A stretch of 64,000 nt of DNA, from assembly GCA_963682055.1 (NCBI GenBank), contig OY821744.1, positions 6,364,835 to 6,428,834 of the forward strand. Reading direction: 5' to 3'. This DNA is from Primula veris (lineage: Eukaryota > Streptophyta > Magnoliopsida > Ericales > Primulaceae). Made by a program: the position numbers and the translations under genes. The notes below the pieces were generated by a model. That model searched no databases, had not been told where the DNA came from, and saw nothing but the letters and a program-made list of their open reading frames with translations. Positions 48,357 through 60,087 of this stretch are shown here, one piece after another. Each line of letters opens with the position of its first letter. Within the stretch, counting starts at the first letter, position 1.

Positions 48357-48849
48357 TTAGTTGTCTTTACGCAACTTTAGTGGCAAAACATTTGTTGCTT
48401 ATGGTTAAAAGTGTTGGCCTACACTCTTCCTCGTCCCCAATGGAGAGGGATGATATATTATGTTAAATACACTATATATATTGATCAAACTTGCAAACAC
48501 GTACACAAAAATTTACCAAATGAAAACAATGGATCGATTCACGAAACATGCATGTCATGAGAAACTTAAACCTAAAAGTAACAGTACTTCAACAAACCAT
48601 CATATTTCCGAGTTAATAACAGTCGGGGAAGAAGATAGCGGGCGTCGTGACCCCTCCATTCGGAAATTTTTTGAAAGAAAAGTTTTTTCTATTTATTTTA
48701 ATCAAAATATTCAAAAATTAGTGTTCGCCCTCTCTATATTAGGAAAAAAAACTCATATATTTTATGAAAAAAATTATATCAAAAATCTCATCCTCCCATA
48801 TTAATTTCCTGGTTTCGCTGATAACAGTTAGCCAAAGAGACGATTAGGG
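48357..48849. other. Intergenic; one unsupported 114-codon frame
   Basis: A plus-strand frame at 48460-48804 is open for 114 codons but is Lys/Asn/Ile-rich, shows no family motif and has no partner. It is probably chance. Confidence 0.4.
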
Positions 48850-48995
48850 AGAGCAAAATTATTTTTTGGACCGAACCGGACCGGTTTTTTCCAGTCCAGT
48901 TTTGGTTTTTTTCGGTTATTTTTCATGTTTTTTCGGTCTTTTTCGGTTTCGGTTATCGGTCCGATTCGGTTTTTTCGGTTTTTCGCCCACTAATT
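48850..48995. mobile_element. Fragment of the ACCGAA-rich hAT MITE family
   Basis: GGACCGAACCGGACCGG followed by repeated TTTTTTCGGT and TCGGTTTTTCGCCCA matches the 8850-9108 element, in reverse. The right end TTCGCCCACTA resembles its terminus; the left end and TSD are not recognisable. Confidence 0.65.
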
Positions 48996-49045
48996 AGTAC
49001 TATAGATTAGATTTATAGCTAGAAATTAGAAGATACATTGTGTCT

Positions 49046-49976
49046 TAGCCTCCGTTTGTTTCATAGTAAAAATTTTACATAGAGAAAATATTTTCATGGG
49101 AAAATTTTATAGTGAAAATTTTTGTTTGCCATTCATTTACGGGCGGTTGCTGCATAAAAAAATTTCTACCTAAAATTTTATAAAAAAATTAAATTTTTTT
49201 AAAAAACAAATAATTGGTAAAAATCGCAACATGTATATGAAACTTTAACTAAATGCATATTTTCTTTCATATACGTCACTTGTAATACCTTATAATTTTC
49301 AACCTATAAACTCATAAAATTAGAAGTATATGAGATATTATTGAGTTTTTTTAGCATTTTCAAATTTTTTCGGGTTTTTTATATTTTTCGGAATTTTTAT
49401 ATTTTATATTTTATATTTTCCATTTTTTATTATTTTTTTAGATTTTTTCCTAATTAGAAGTATAAGAGATATTATTGAGTTTTTTTAGCTTTTTCAAATT
49501 TTTTCCGGTTTTTTACATTTTTTGGAATTTTTATATTTTATATTTTCCATTTTTTATTATTTTTTTAGATTTTTTTCCTATTTTTTAATGGTTAATTAAA
49601 TTTTAGCCTTTTCAAATTTTATTGGGTTTTTTAGAAATTTCGGATTTAAAAAAAAAAAAATTATAGAAATTTTCCTATTTGTTATATTTTGTATTGGTTA
49701 ATTAGATGAAATTGGGCTAAATATTAAATAATTTTGAAAGAGTAAATTATAATTAATAATAGTTACAATACTAGTATTAGAAAAAAATAAAAAGAGAGAG
49801 CATCCGTAAACCGTTTACGACTTTATTTGCGGGGTAACCGTTTCCCACAATTTTACTGGATATGTGGGAAAAGTTTTTCGAAAAAAAGTTTTACAGTAAA
49901 TCAATCACCCGAAAAATTTATTTTACCCGTAAATATTTATTTACACCCTTTTTACAACAAAATAAACACAGCTAAG
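49046..49976. mobile_element. Possible large TIR element (about 0.93 kb)
   Basis: Left TTAGCCTCCGTTTGTTTC and right (reversed) TTAGCTGTGTTTATTTTG are alike. Subterminal AAAATTTTACATAGAG and TTTACGGG blocks occur at both ends. The TTA/TAA flanks fit a PIF/Harbinger target but are read as part of the TIR, so the class is uncertain. It contains a 135-bp internal tandem duplication. Confidence 0.45.
49319..49585. repeat. 135-bp tandem duplication, two copies
   Basis: TTAGAAGTATATGAGATATT at 49319 recurs as TTAGAAGTATAAGAGATATT at 49454. Both copies run through TTGAGTTTTTTTAGC, GGAATTTTTATATT and CCATTTTTTATTATTTTTT to a final TCCTA. Confidence 0.88.
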
Positions 49977-49989
49977 TAAATTTTTGACA

Positions 49990-50866
49990 TGTTATTTGAC
50001 GGAAAACTATTTGTATGATTCTTTTATCTACTTAGAAATAATTTTCAATTGTATTATTTAGTAATAAAATGTTGCTCGTTGAGGAAAAGTGCAAGTGTGC
50101 CGATCATTTTCATACTAATAGTTTCCGGGTCAAAGAATATGTCAAAAATTCAATTAGACATGTACAATGTATCATTTATATAAATCTAAATCTATAGTAT
50201 TATCACGTTTCCTGATAAAATATCTTTCTTTATTTACCTTTGTTAGATACAGTTCCTCTGCAACAACTAGATTATCATGTATTCATTAAAAAGAAGATCA
50301 ACTTGCTACCAATTTTGTGCCGTAATTGAGTTAGACGGGGTAATATATCTTTACAACCATTAGATTAAAAAATGAAGGGTTATATGATACATTTTCAATA
50401 ACTATTTTTATTTTTTTATCATATATTAAACAAATTCATATATAATAAATTTAAAACAAATTTTACAACATAATAAAAGCCCAAATAAAAATACAGAACC
50501 CTATTAGATACTACCCTAAATTTAATTATTAATCAAAATTTTAAAAGAAATAACAATTGAATATTTATTTTTGAAAACGAAACTTTGTGCCGTTCAATTG
50601 ACTGACTGCATAAAAGATAAACATGTGTCACCATTTTATGCAGTCATTGAGTTAAACTGTATAATATCCAGTCACATTTATAACTATTAGATTAAAAAAT
50701 AAAAGGTTAAATGATAATTTTTCAATAACTAATTTAATTTTTCATTTTTAATCCTATATTAAACAAATTCAGACGTAGAACGTACGTGCATACATGTAAC
50801 TTTCCTATTATACATGGTCTAATGTCGTGTTTTTAAATGAATCTAGTTTTCTTCACGAAAAACGAG
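49990..50866. repeat. Right copy of the block at 44813-45180, rearranged
   Basis: Holds GTTAGATACAGTTCCTC, TAGATTATCATGTATTC and ATTAAAAAGAAGATCAACT as in the left copy. The first 80 bp are inverted relative to it. Unrelated AT-rich sequence fills 50310-50760, and CATGTAACTTTCCTATTA at 50793 resumes similarity to 45138. Confidence 0.55.
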
Positions 50867-50871
50867 AACTA

Positions 50872-51406
50872 TGTTGGAAAAAACTAATGGTTTTTTGAGT
50901 GAATGCTATTAACTTTTAGGAGTTTAAAAACATTTACTCCCCCAATTTATGTGGGTCTTATTATTTGTAAAAGGAGTTACAAAATTTGCATGCTTAAAAC
51001 TATGGTCTTTGTCCATTTTGTTTTAGGGACTTTTCCATGAAAACATAACATACATGCCATACACATTTACACACATACACATGCATACATATAGAGAGAG
51101 AGTACCGCACCACCAACGGCCCGACCGTGGCTCGGTGCCGTTTCCGCCGAGTCACATGTGATAGACGTTGTACCTTGGGAACGAAGTGTCCATTTAGCCA
51201 GAAGCAGAGGTGGCGGGGCAAATATCGTTTAAGGGAAACTGCTTGCAGTTACCTCGTCTCGGACTTTAGTCCATTTCGGTATCATTTACATTATTTTATG
51301 TTAAATCTTGTAATTGATATTTATATATTTGAGGAAACCATTTTCTGTTTATTTGTCCATTTCTTTTCCGTAGAAATTATTGTATTTATTTACAACGTAT
51401 CCAACA
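50872..51406 (+). repeat. Left LTR of the copia-type element
   Basis: 535 bp, TGTTGG to CCAACA, including a CA-rich stretch (ACACATTTACACACATACAC) and AGAGAGAGAGTACCGCACC, which could be the promoter area. The 73- and 104-codon frames in it recur in the right LTR and are not genes. Confidence 0.95.
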
Positions 51407-52223
51407 ATCTTAAACGATATTTTTTATGTTTGGTACGTTAATACAATAATTTCGGTGTATGGATTTACAGAAAATTATTTCTTTATCCGTAATCGTTCTT
51501 AGTAAAATCATTTTCTCTTAATCTTTGGTTTCGGGAAATTGATGTTTACGGCTATAATGGTTTCGGATTGTTATATCATGTTTTTAATTTTATTTGTGGT
51601 TTATCCTTGTTCTGGATTTTCCATACATTTAATTTGTATACATGCATGATTAGGTATATGTGTTGTGTCCATGTATATGTTTGTAGTTATATGTGAATTA
51701 ACTTTTTGTAAAGCGCATTACATTCAAGAATTTCATATTGCTCGCCTTTTATGGGTAAATAAAGCAGCTGGTTTTTTCCCAATGTTTAATACATCACTTT
51801 TGATTTTTCTTTGGATTTTCTGGTTACGCAGAAATCGAATGATGACACAAATTTTGAACTGGTCCTGTTTCTTTAAACTCATTTACTATGCCATGTTTTC
51901 AATATAAATGCCTTCTATATATGCGAAATTGGGTGAATTTGATCTTGCATGCATGTGCTTATGAGCCTCGATCGAAGTATAAATTTATATATATGTACTG
52001 GTTATTCAACAACAGGGTGTAGTAGTCTTTTGACAGTTTAGAGTGCAATTGTTATTTTCGTACTTGTGATGTTATTTGTTGTTGTGTGATTTTGTACTAT
52101 CCATCCATCTTTCCATTGTGTTTGTTGTTAGAAGTATGTCTCTGATCAGTTGAATATTTCATTTTTGATATTTGAAAGAAGTTGATTTACTTGATCTTGC
52201 CGCTCTTAATCTCAACAATCATT

Positions 52224-52340
52224 TTGTTGAAAACTTATGGTTTTATTTGAATGAATATTATTAACTTTGTGGTTATAAAAAACATTTATTTTCCCATTTA
52301 TGTGGGTCTTTTTATTTGTAAAAAGGAGTTACAAAAACAA
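52224..52340 (+). repeat. Diverged second copy of the LTR start inside the element
   Basis: TTGTTGAAAACTTATGG, ATTATTAACTTT, AACATTTATTTTCCC, ATTTATGTGGGTCTT and AAAAAGGAGTTACAAAA follow in the same order as the first 115 bp of the LTR, with about one change in six. It suggests a nested older relative or an internal LTR remnant. Confidence 0.8.
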
Positions 52341-53179
52341 TATTAAAAGGAATGATCTTGTTACTTTTTTATCATACTATTACAATATCTTGATAATCAT
52401 CTAATGATGCGTTTAAACCGGGACATTGTTTCCAATTTTTGATTACATGTGTTTATGCCTGTTTTAAAGGCCATTTGTTTATCTGTTAAATATATGAAAC
52501 GAGTAAGTAATGGGCACCATTAATTATTGTCATGTGAATAATTCTTTGTAACATATGAAACGGCCGTTGGTAGTAAACTTTTGTGGTTTTGTTGAATGTG
52601 TAACCGTTTTTAAAGTCAGGAAATAATAGAGTTTAATTTTGGACTTAAATGGTGATTAATTTTTTGTAGTAATGGGTATTGAGACACATTGCGAAACCGT
52701 TTCTTTTTGAACTATTACTATAATAAGTCATGTGAATAATTTAGTAATGAATGGATTTATTATCATTTCATTTTATGAGTAATCTAATATGGATCTCTGC
52801 CAAGGAATTGGAGGATTGATGATTTTCGAAATAGTTCGTGTAAAACCATTAATTTGGGGCTTACGAAAGAACTAGTTTCGAAATAGTTCTTGTAAAACCA
52901 TTTTCTGATTTTTCAGAATTTGGGGCTTACGACAGAACTGGTTGAATTCTGAGATTGTTCTGTGTAAAATCAGATTTATCTGGTGTTTACGGCTGAATAA
53001 ATCTTTCAGAATTTGATAATCTTTTTCGGGAATAAACTAGAATACTCTTGCAAAATCAGTTTCTTGAAACCATGCGTGGTTATAGAAATTTGGTGTTTGC
53101 GAATGAGGAGTTTTAGTTTCATTTTTCGAAATTAGATTGTGCGTGTTTGTTATTTGAGATAACAAACAGTTTCCTGCGG

Positions 53180-53275
53180 GAAATGTCCGGAACACAATGG
53201 GTGCTGGAACTGACCAGAACATTGTGGGTGCCGGTGTAACTCCTATTAATTTTGCATGAGTGCATATTAATGACG
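53180..53275 (+). pseudogene. Possible gag start remnant
   Basis: An ATG at 53199 reads MGAGTDQNIVGAGVTPINFA and then hits TGA at 53259. The Gly/Ala-rich opening followed by PINFA is reminiscent of plant copia gag N-termini. It is too short to be sure. Confidence 0.3.
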
Positions 53276-55889
53276 GGATTACAAATTTTAAATGACCATT
53301 ATTAAATACATTTATGTGGTGAAATAATGGGTCGTAACTCCTTTTAGTTGTGATTTATTGCAATTTATTTTGGAGGGTTACAAATTTTGTAACGGTGATC
53401 ATTAATGAGATTAATGACGAGTATTTATAACTTCTTATTAATTGTGGTTTAATCGCAATTTAATTTGGAGAGTTATAAAGTATTGTAACGACAGTCGTTG
53501 TTGGCATTTATGGAAAGCTTTATTAGCTATCTACGAATTACATTGACGAGTCGGTTACATATTTGGATGAAATGTTATTTAATAACAAACTTTGTTCATC
53601 CAAGAGCAAATAATTTGATAATTGGACAAATTATAAATGGCCGTTGAGTTATATTTTAAGAATAAACAAATATCGGCTAATTTATTATTTGTTGAAATAA
53701 TATCTTATTAATTTGCTGAAAGAACATTTAATAATTTGTTGAAATTAACATCTTATTTATTTGTTGGAAAAACATTTAATAATTTGTTTGTTAGTAAAAC
53801 ATATTGTGAATATGTTGAGTTTGCTATTATTGAGAATAGTAATTTAGTAATATTATATTACTATTATTGGGGGAGAACCCCGAGGGTCCCACAAATGTGG
53901 GGGTGACCCGTCGATCCTGTAGATCGAGAATCTAAACGTACCCCAAAGCGCCTATGGGCGAGTGAGAGAATACCTAACGGTTCAGTGGTGTAGACCTTAA
54001 ACGTCTTAAATAAATGATAAAATTCATTTACCACATTGAAACCGGTTAAGTTTCTCAATAAAAATTGTGCATGTTCTGAGTGAGGACAAAGGGAATGTAC
54101 GAACTGTGGGGGGCGTTAATGTGTGGAAACTTTTAAACGTTTGGACATCCACTAACAAGTGCAAGCATACAAATCTGAATCATGACTAGTGGTTTTTGAA
54201 ACCTAAAGGGCAGTAGCCTTTCGGTAGCCAAAACACTAGGATCAAATTGTGATAAGTTTGCTTGTTTGTGGCAATACATGAGTGACTATTTGTTCAAAAT
54301 GAACATTTTAGTCGATACTCTTGTGGTCAATAATGACATGTTGAATTATTCAACCAAGTCACTGATTTGACATGATATAATAGGTGATGAAAATATAAAA
54401 GGTTAAATGTTTTATTTTTCTAAATCTATTATTTAAATTGAAACACAAATATGACTTTGTGTTTGAAGCAATGTATTGCTAAGTCTTCAGTTCGAAGTTT
54501 CGAACGAAATACATAACCAAATGGTTCGATGCATTTGAGATGAGTGCAAAAACAAGAAGGGTTTAAAAGATATTTCCTCAATTTATTGATGGATGTATTA
54601 AACACTGATATGTCTGCTTGATGAGAAGTAAAGATAAATCAGTCAAGATATTCATTCAAGTAAGAATGAATACGTGAATTCTATTGTTGAGGATTAAGGC
54701 TTGTCAGAAAACATGTTTAATCATGGGTGTTCTGTTGTGTTAATCTACCAACTTTAATCCAATGATTAAGTATTAATCATTAAATGATAGACTATTTTTG
54801 GAAGTGTTAGATATTGTCTAACTAGTTCCGAAATGGTATATTCACATGGATATGAATACATGATCAGTGTGATTGAAACGGTGAATATGAGACACCGTTC
54901 ACATAATTGTGTTGATGGAATGACACAATCGTTAAAGAACGACTTATTATGCTCTCGAGCAAAAATGTAGTTCTTAAACGATGAATATCATTTTGATAAG
55001 TTCAGGATTAAACTCTGAATTTGTACGGGAAGTGAGCTTTCCGCAAGCTATGTGTTGAACAAACTATCGCTTAGGAAGTTGGACCAAACAGTCAGAATTA
55101 TAGAAGGCATGGTGCCTGACTATAAGTTCGTGAAAGTTTGGTGCTACCTAAGAAAGGTCTCAATCTTGTTCCTTGAAAGATTTGGATAGGATCAAAAACG
55201 GTAGATTGTGTGTTCATCGGATAAGCACAAAATATAGTGCTGATCGGTTTCTAGTGCATAAGTCAGATGACTTAGGTGCATATAGAGTTCTATGTCCGAG
55301 AAGCATATTTTCTAAAAGAGAAGCTTTCCCGTAAAAACTCTAACGCCTGGCGAGTGTGATCAATACGTTGAGGGTTCAAAGCATTACGCTACCCAAGACA
55401 AGTGAACACTCAAACGGTGCTGGAAAAATGGGGAAAGTGAATCTTTTAAGTAAGATGAAGTTCATCGGCATGGTAAAAGGGTAAGTAATGAAACTTCCTT
55501 TGTCCCTTGACCTTCATGAGTGAAGGTGAATCGACGATATTGAAATAATCAATGTTATCCATATAATGTGTATATGGAAAGATGCCATCAACAATGAGAT
55601 TGATAGGCACGTGAGAAATAAAGTCAATTACTTTAAGTAAACTGACGGTTTTGATAATTTTAATGTCTATACTCTAATCTCTATAAAAAGGACACATCAT
55701 TAATTAATGAGAACATGTGTTTCATAAATGGAGATCTAGAGAATTAGGAACAACCCATTGGGTCGTGGTTCCGTGTAAAGTAAGCCAAGGTGCGAAAACT
55801 TGTTAAGTCGTTATATGGACTAAAACAAACACCTAACTTATCATAGGTAGTCTCTTGTGCGTCAAGAACTGCACTAGACCACTTATAGC

Positions 55890-56470
55890 CAACTCAGTGA
55901 GCAGACTCAGTAGGTTTGCCAATGAGGCTTCTCAGATACATGATGTATACTGCCAATCATGAACTGCATTATACGAGATGTCCAAAATGTTTGGAGGGTA
56001 TTTTAGATACCAATTGTATCTCGAACTTTAACAGTAAAAGGTCCATTAGTGGATATGTTTGTACTTAAAGAGGTTGCAGTCTTATGGAGGTCTGTAAAAT
56101 AGACCTACATAGTTGGAGAAACTGTAGAGTTAGAATTCATAACGTTGAATCAAGCTACAGAAGAGGCAGATTGGCTGAGAAGTCTTGGAAGGTATTCCAA
56201 GTGGCCAAAATCTGTTCCCGCAATAAACGTGCACTGCTGCAGTCAGTCAGTTATTAAACGGGATCAGAATAATTTGTATAATGGAAAGTCCCGACAAAGT
56301 CATGACATATTCGTCGGAGACACAAATCCGTAAGAGGAATTGCTAGCAAAAATTGTGGTATCCATAGACTTTGCAAGGTCTAAGGATAATAATGCGGATC
56401 CATATACAAAATGCTTGACTCGTGGAGGAGTTGGAGCATCATCGAGGGAAATGGGGTTTGAAGCCCAATA
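55890..56470 (+). pseudogene. Decayed copia pol 3' end (RNase H region)
   Basis: Successive frames give ALYEMSK or LHYTRC, SISGYVCT, NQATEEADWLRSLG, VFQVAKICS or SKWPKSVPAI, YNGKSR, HIRRRHKSVR and finally KMLDSWRSWS, in the order of copia RNase H (SGYVF, then EAEWLR, WPKPV, NGKSRHI, and the ADPLTKGL-type end, here NADPYTKCLTRGG). Several stops and frame changes break it. No intact reverse transcriptase or integrase could be read upstream. Confidence 0.8.
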
Positions 56471-57052
56471 AATTGGAAACCTTCGCATAGGTAACCCAAC
56501 CTGAACTGGAAACTTCAGTCTCGGGTTCAATGGGAAACTGAATTGTGCGGGTAACCGAACAAAGCACTCGAGAACATAAGTTCTCAGCCCATTTCTATGA
56601 TGAAAGAGTGATAGACCTGTACCATTTTAAGGGTGAGCATGAGGCTCTTAATGAATCAAGTATCTCGAAGGTCGAGTGGGGTGAGTCAGGACACCCTTGA
56701 CTTGAAAATCACCTATAACGAGTGTGTATGGCCGATACTATGTGATGATCTAGGGCTAAATCACTAGAGCACTCGGTTGAATTTGCCAAGGCAGTCCAGG
56801 GCCAAATATGGACAACAACCAAAGGGCTTAGTAAGTGGTGTAGAGAGGACATTGTGTGAGTATTACCCTGGTATGCACAAACGCTAAAGGGTTCAAGGCT
56901 TTAAGGCTACCCAATAGTAGCATATCAGATTTTACATCACTATGACAGGTTCAAGGCGCGCGCTACCTGTCCTTATGCAGTAAATTCTCGTGGTTCTCTC
57001 GATTGCATTTAGTTGCACGTTGCATGTTTTAGATCGCATTCATGTGGGGGAT

Positions 57053-57587
57053 TGTTGGAAAAAACTAATGGTTTTTTGAGTGAATGCTATTAACTTTTAG
57101 GAGTTTAAAAACATTTACTCCCCCAATTTATGTGGGTCTTATTATTTGTAAAAGGAGTTACAAAATTTGCATGCTTAAAACTATGGTCTTTGTCCATTTT
57201 GTTTTAGGGACTTTTCCATGAAAACATAACATACATGCCATACACATTTACACACATACACATGCATACATATAGAGAGAGAGTACCGCACCACCAACGG
57301 CCCGACCGTGGCTCGGTGCCGTTTCCGCCGAGTCACATGTGATAGACGTTGTACCTTGGGAACGAAGTGTCCATTTAGCCAGAAGCAGAGGTGGCGGGGC
57401 AAATATCGTTTAAGGGAAACTGCTTGCAGTTACCTCGTCTCGGACTTTAGTCCATTTCGGTATCATTTACATTATTTTATGTTAAATCTTGTAATTGATA
57501 TTTATATATTTGAGGAAACCATTTTCTGTTTATTTGTCCATTTCTTTTCCGTAGAAATTATTGTATTTATTTACAACGTACCCAACA
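57053..57587 (+). repeat. Right LTR of the copia-type element
   Basis: 535 bp, one difference from the left LTR. It ends 239 bp upstream of the start codon of the intact inhibitor gene, with the same transcriptional direction. Confidence 0.95.
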
Positions 57588-57754
57588 AACTATACTCCGT
57601 ATTTGTCTTGATTGTATCAAAGGATGTCAAATAAAAGAAATACTCCAGAAAAAGTAAATTTACATTCTAGGTTCGTAGCTTCTGGTAAAAATATTCACAA
57701 CATTAAATTTCTTAAACATATTCACATTCATAGGTTATTCTCTCCTCGAATGCC

Positions 57755-57788
57755 TATATATATGTGTATGTTTGATATATATATATAA
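57755..57788 (+). promoter_or_regulatory. TATA-rich core promoter of the inhibitor gene
   Basis: CCTATATATATGTG and GATATATATATATAAG lie 40-75 bp upstream of the ATG and are followed by a short leader (AATATCACTTTTCAAACT). The pseudogene copy has the same leader but only one TATATATAATA box, so the second TATA run is new to this copy. Confidence 0.55.
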
Positions 57789-57826
57789 GAATATCACTTT
57801 TCAAACTATACATACAAATCTAAAAA

Positions 57827-58357
57827 ATGGCCTCTTCCCTTTTCTCCCTTGTCCTAGTATCTTTATTGATCACAAACCTCTCCTATGCAAGATGTAATTT
57901 AATCAACACAGTTTGCTCAAAGGCGTATTATCAATACAAATCCCTTTGCTATAAAACCTTAAATTCCGATTCTCGTGCGGCCAAAGCCGATATCAAGGGC
58001 CTCGGTTTTATCTCTATTGAAATATCAAAAGAAGACGTTAACAGTACATATAACTATGTTGTATCTCTGTCTGAACAAGCGAAGGGAGACCCTAGTGTGA
58101 AAGACCTTTACGATACTTGTGTGACGACTTACAATGAAACCATCTTCCAACTTGATGAAGCTAAGAAGGCTTTAGCCCGAAATGATCTCTCGGATTTTAG
58201 GTTTTATGTCCTAGGCGCAAATGAAGGGCCTGCAAGTTGTGAAGATGCTTTTGATGGCCCACCGTCGGCACCACCAAAGCTTGAAGAGGCTTATACGAAG
58301 TCCCAAGGTCTTGTTAACATTGTTTGGACTATCGGAACTCTACTATTTAAGGACTAA
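57827..58357 (+). CDS. Secreted invertase/pectin methylesterase inhibitor, Pla a 1-like
   Basis: Single exon, 176 residues. Residues 1-21 are a signal peptide (LFSLVLVSLLITNLSYA). The PMEI four-helix-bundle domain follows with the family's paired cysteines C30/C41 and C98/C138 plus an extra C23. Landmarks are DLYDTC (93-98), ALARNDLSDF (115-124) and SCEDAF (137-142). N72 and N103 are in N-glycosylation sequons. The closest remembered relatives are the putative invertase inhibitors of the plane-tree allergen Pla a 1 type. Members bind and silence acid invertases or pectin methylesterases in the wall; sequence alone does not tell which. The start is fixed by the signal peptide and agrees with the pseudogene copy. 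A young retrotransposon ends 239 bp upstream and may alter its control. The downstream 3' region is shared with the pseudogene. Confidence 0.94.
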   Translation: MASSLFSLVLVSLLITNLSYARCNLINTVCSKAYYQYKSLCYKTLNSDSRAAKADIKGLGFISIEISKEDVNSTYNYVVSLSEQAKGDPSVKDLYDTCVTTYNETIFQLDEAKKALARNDLSDFRFYVLGANEGPASCEDAFDGPPSAPPKLEEAYTKSQGLVNIVWTIGTLLFKD

Positions 58358-59335
58358 TGAGACTTTTTTTTTTTTGTCGTTTTCTATTATTTTCTCAGCT
58401 TTTGTTACGAATTGCGGATAGTTTTCGCTTGATGCTGGTGAAATGGAGAACTAGACATAAAAGTAGGATAAGTTCTTGGCCTATTGTTATATAACGCATA
58501 CACATTTGAAGCCTCCTCACACATTAATTTATAAACTGGATTTTTGAGGTCAAGAAATGAGTTGGTCTCGTATTCCTTAAAGCTTCTAGCTAGCTATTAA
58601 AGAGAAAAAAAAACTACTTTTAAGTTAATATAGCCGAATGCAGTTCAACATTCAAGCAACAACGTAAAGAAACTCCGAAATTAAACTCTACAACCAAACA
58701 TGGCCCCTGAATTTAGCGCTAGTTAGCTTTCAACTTTTGAGTTATAAACTATAATTCAGTTCTTGGCCAACTCATTTATTGAAAAAAAGGTTCCAATTCT
58801 ACTAAAGTCTACTTTTATCCCTACGATTCTCATGCTAATTAAACTTCTTTCTAGTTAATATTCACGCATGCTTGTATATTATTAAAATTTTGATCCCCTT
58901 TTAGTAATACTATAAATCAAAATAATCGATTTGTCATTACAATAGTTAGAAGTCTTGGACTCACATGTGAATGACTCTTAAGGAAACTGAAATGTTTTAA
59001 AAACATATTAATTTACAATGAACTTAATTATGTAACGTACGTACTACATTAGTTACCACAGTACTACGAACCTTATATTCTCTTTCTTTGATAGGAATCC
59101 AGCTAGATAAGTATTAAAACCTAGCTAGACATTTTGAAATTTTAGATGAAAAACCATGAGTTCATTTCATCGAACCTCCATTTCCTCTCAAATACTCTAC
59201 ACACTAGAAAAATCGTTTCTCAAAACATAATTTTTATTTATAAAATATAACATTTAATTACAGCTTTTGAGTGTGTCTAACAATAATGATTCATTTCAAT
59301 CTATTTACAATGGAAGACATAGATTGCTAACATGT

Positions 59336-60087
59336 TGAGAAGGGAAAAAAATCGAGTTGGTCAACGGAGAAGTTAGGAGAGGGTAGCATGGGCTAACCTC
59401 CCCTATTTTTAAAAAATTTCATTTTAACAGTTTAAATTTTGTATTTATAGTATACGTAAAGTTAGCGGTTTAGCCTCCGCTATTCTAATATATACTAGCT
59501 CCACCACTAGAGTTGGTCAAGCTACTGTGATGTGTAGTTACTTTCAATATTTTATTCCCATTTTAATGTTACCTAATTCTTGAAAAGAAAGTGTGAATTT
59601 GTCAATCAAATATGTTTTCACATTGAAAATCACACGAAGCTACATGTTATTTCCTTTTCCCTTTGCTTCCCATTCATATCCAACGTACCCATATAGGGGA
59701 ATCGAATGTCGAATGTCGAATATCACTCAGATATATCATTTATCCTTCACTCTCCACTCCGTCTCGCCTCGCCTGCTAGAAATTCATCTCTCATTTATCG
59801 TGGGTTGTGTTCTCATTATTCGTATTAGTCATGGCAATCTGCTACCCGAAATCAACCTTATATGATAATCGACAAAAAAAATATGACACATATCTGAACA
59901 AACATGACCAAGTTCTCTTTTATAGTAAACCAGTGGTATCAAATAATAATAACTAATTGACGAGTGACTGAAAATCTTAATTGAAACGAAGGTTGAGTTA
60001 ACAATATGGATCACATTGTAGTAAATTTATAGAATTTTTTTTACCTGAACCCTGATACGAACACTAAACATGATTAAGCACATCCTT
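59336..60087. other. Intergenic, no gene seen
   Basis: No supported frame. At 59455-59510, AGCGGTTTAGCCTCCGCT and TAGCTCCACCACTAG look like a MITE end but no partner end was found. Confidence 0.45.

Larger units (their letters stand above)
50872..57587 (+). mobile_element. Copia-type LTR retrotransposon, 6716 bp, non-autonomous
   Basis: Two 535-bp LTRs (50872-51406, 57053-57587) start TGTTGG and end CCAACA. The 5-bp target duplication AACTA is perfect (50867-50871, 57588-57592). The LTRs differ at one position that I could find (GTATCC against GTACCC near the end). A purine-rich TGTGGGGGAT lies just before the right LTR. The tRNA-primer site TGGTATCAGAGC expected of plant copia elements is not seen after the left LTR. 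The 5.65-kb interior has no long open frame, but a decayed RNase H region near 55900-56470 places it among copia elements, plus strand. The element must have moved with enzymes supplied in trans or be a decayed lineage still copied by relatives. Confidence 0.95.
57592..59335. repeat. Right copy of the inhibitor-gene duplication
   Basis: Starts at ACTCCGTATTTGTCTTGAT, immediately after the retrotransposon target repeat, and parallels 46015-48191 to GACATAGATTGCTAAC. It lacks the MITE and the 83-bp tandem repeat of the left copy. Confidence 0.85.

Noticed and set aside
48460..48804. 114-codon plus-strand frame
   Set aside because: No family motif, low-complexity Lys/Asn/Ile composition and no homologue in the paralogous block.
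51000..51441. 73- and 104-codon frames in both LTRs
   Set aside because: They overlap on opposite strands, run over the LTR boundary and have no known domain; their conservation reflects LTR identity only.
50872..57587. Possibility that the retrotransposon is an intact autonomous element
   Set aside because: No frame over about 80 codons is present in the interior, and the RNase H region is broken by several stops.
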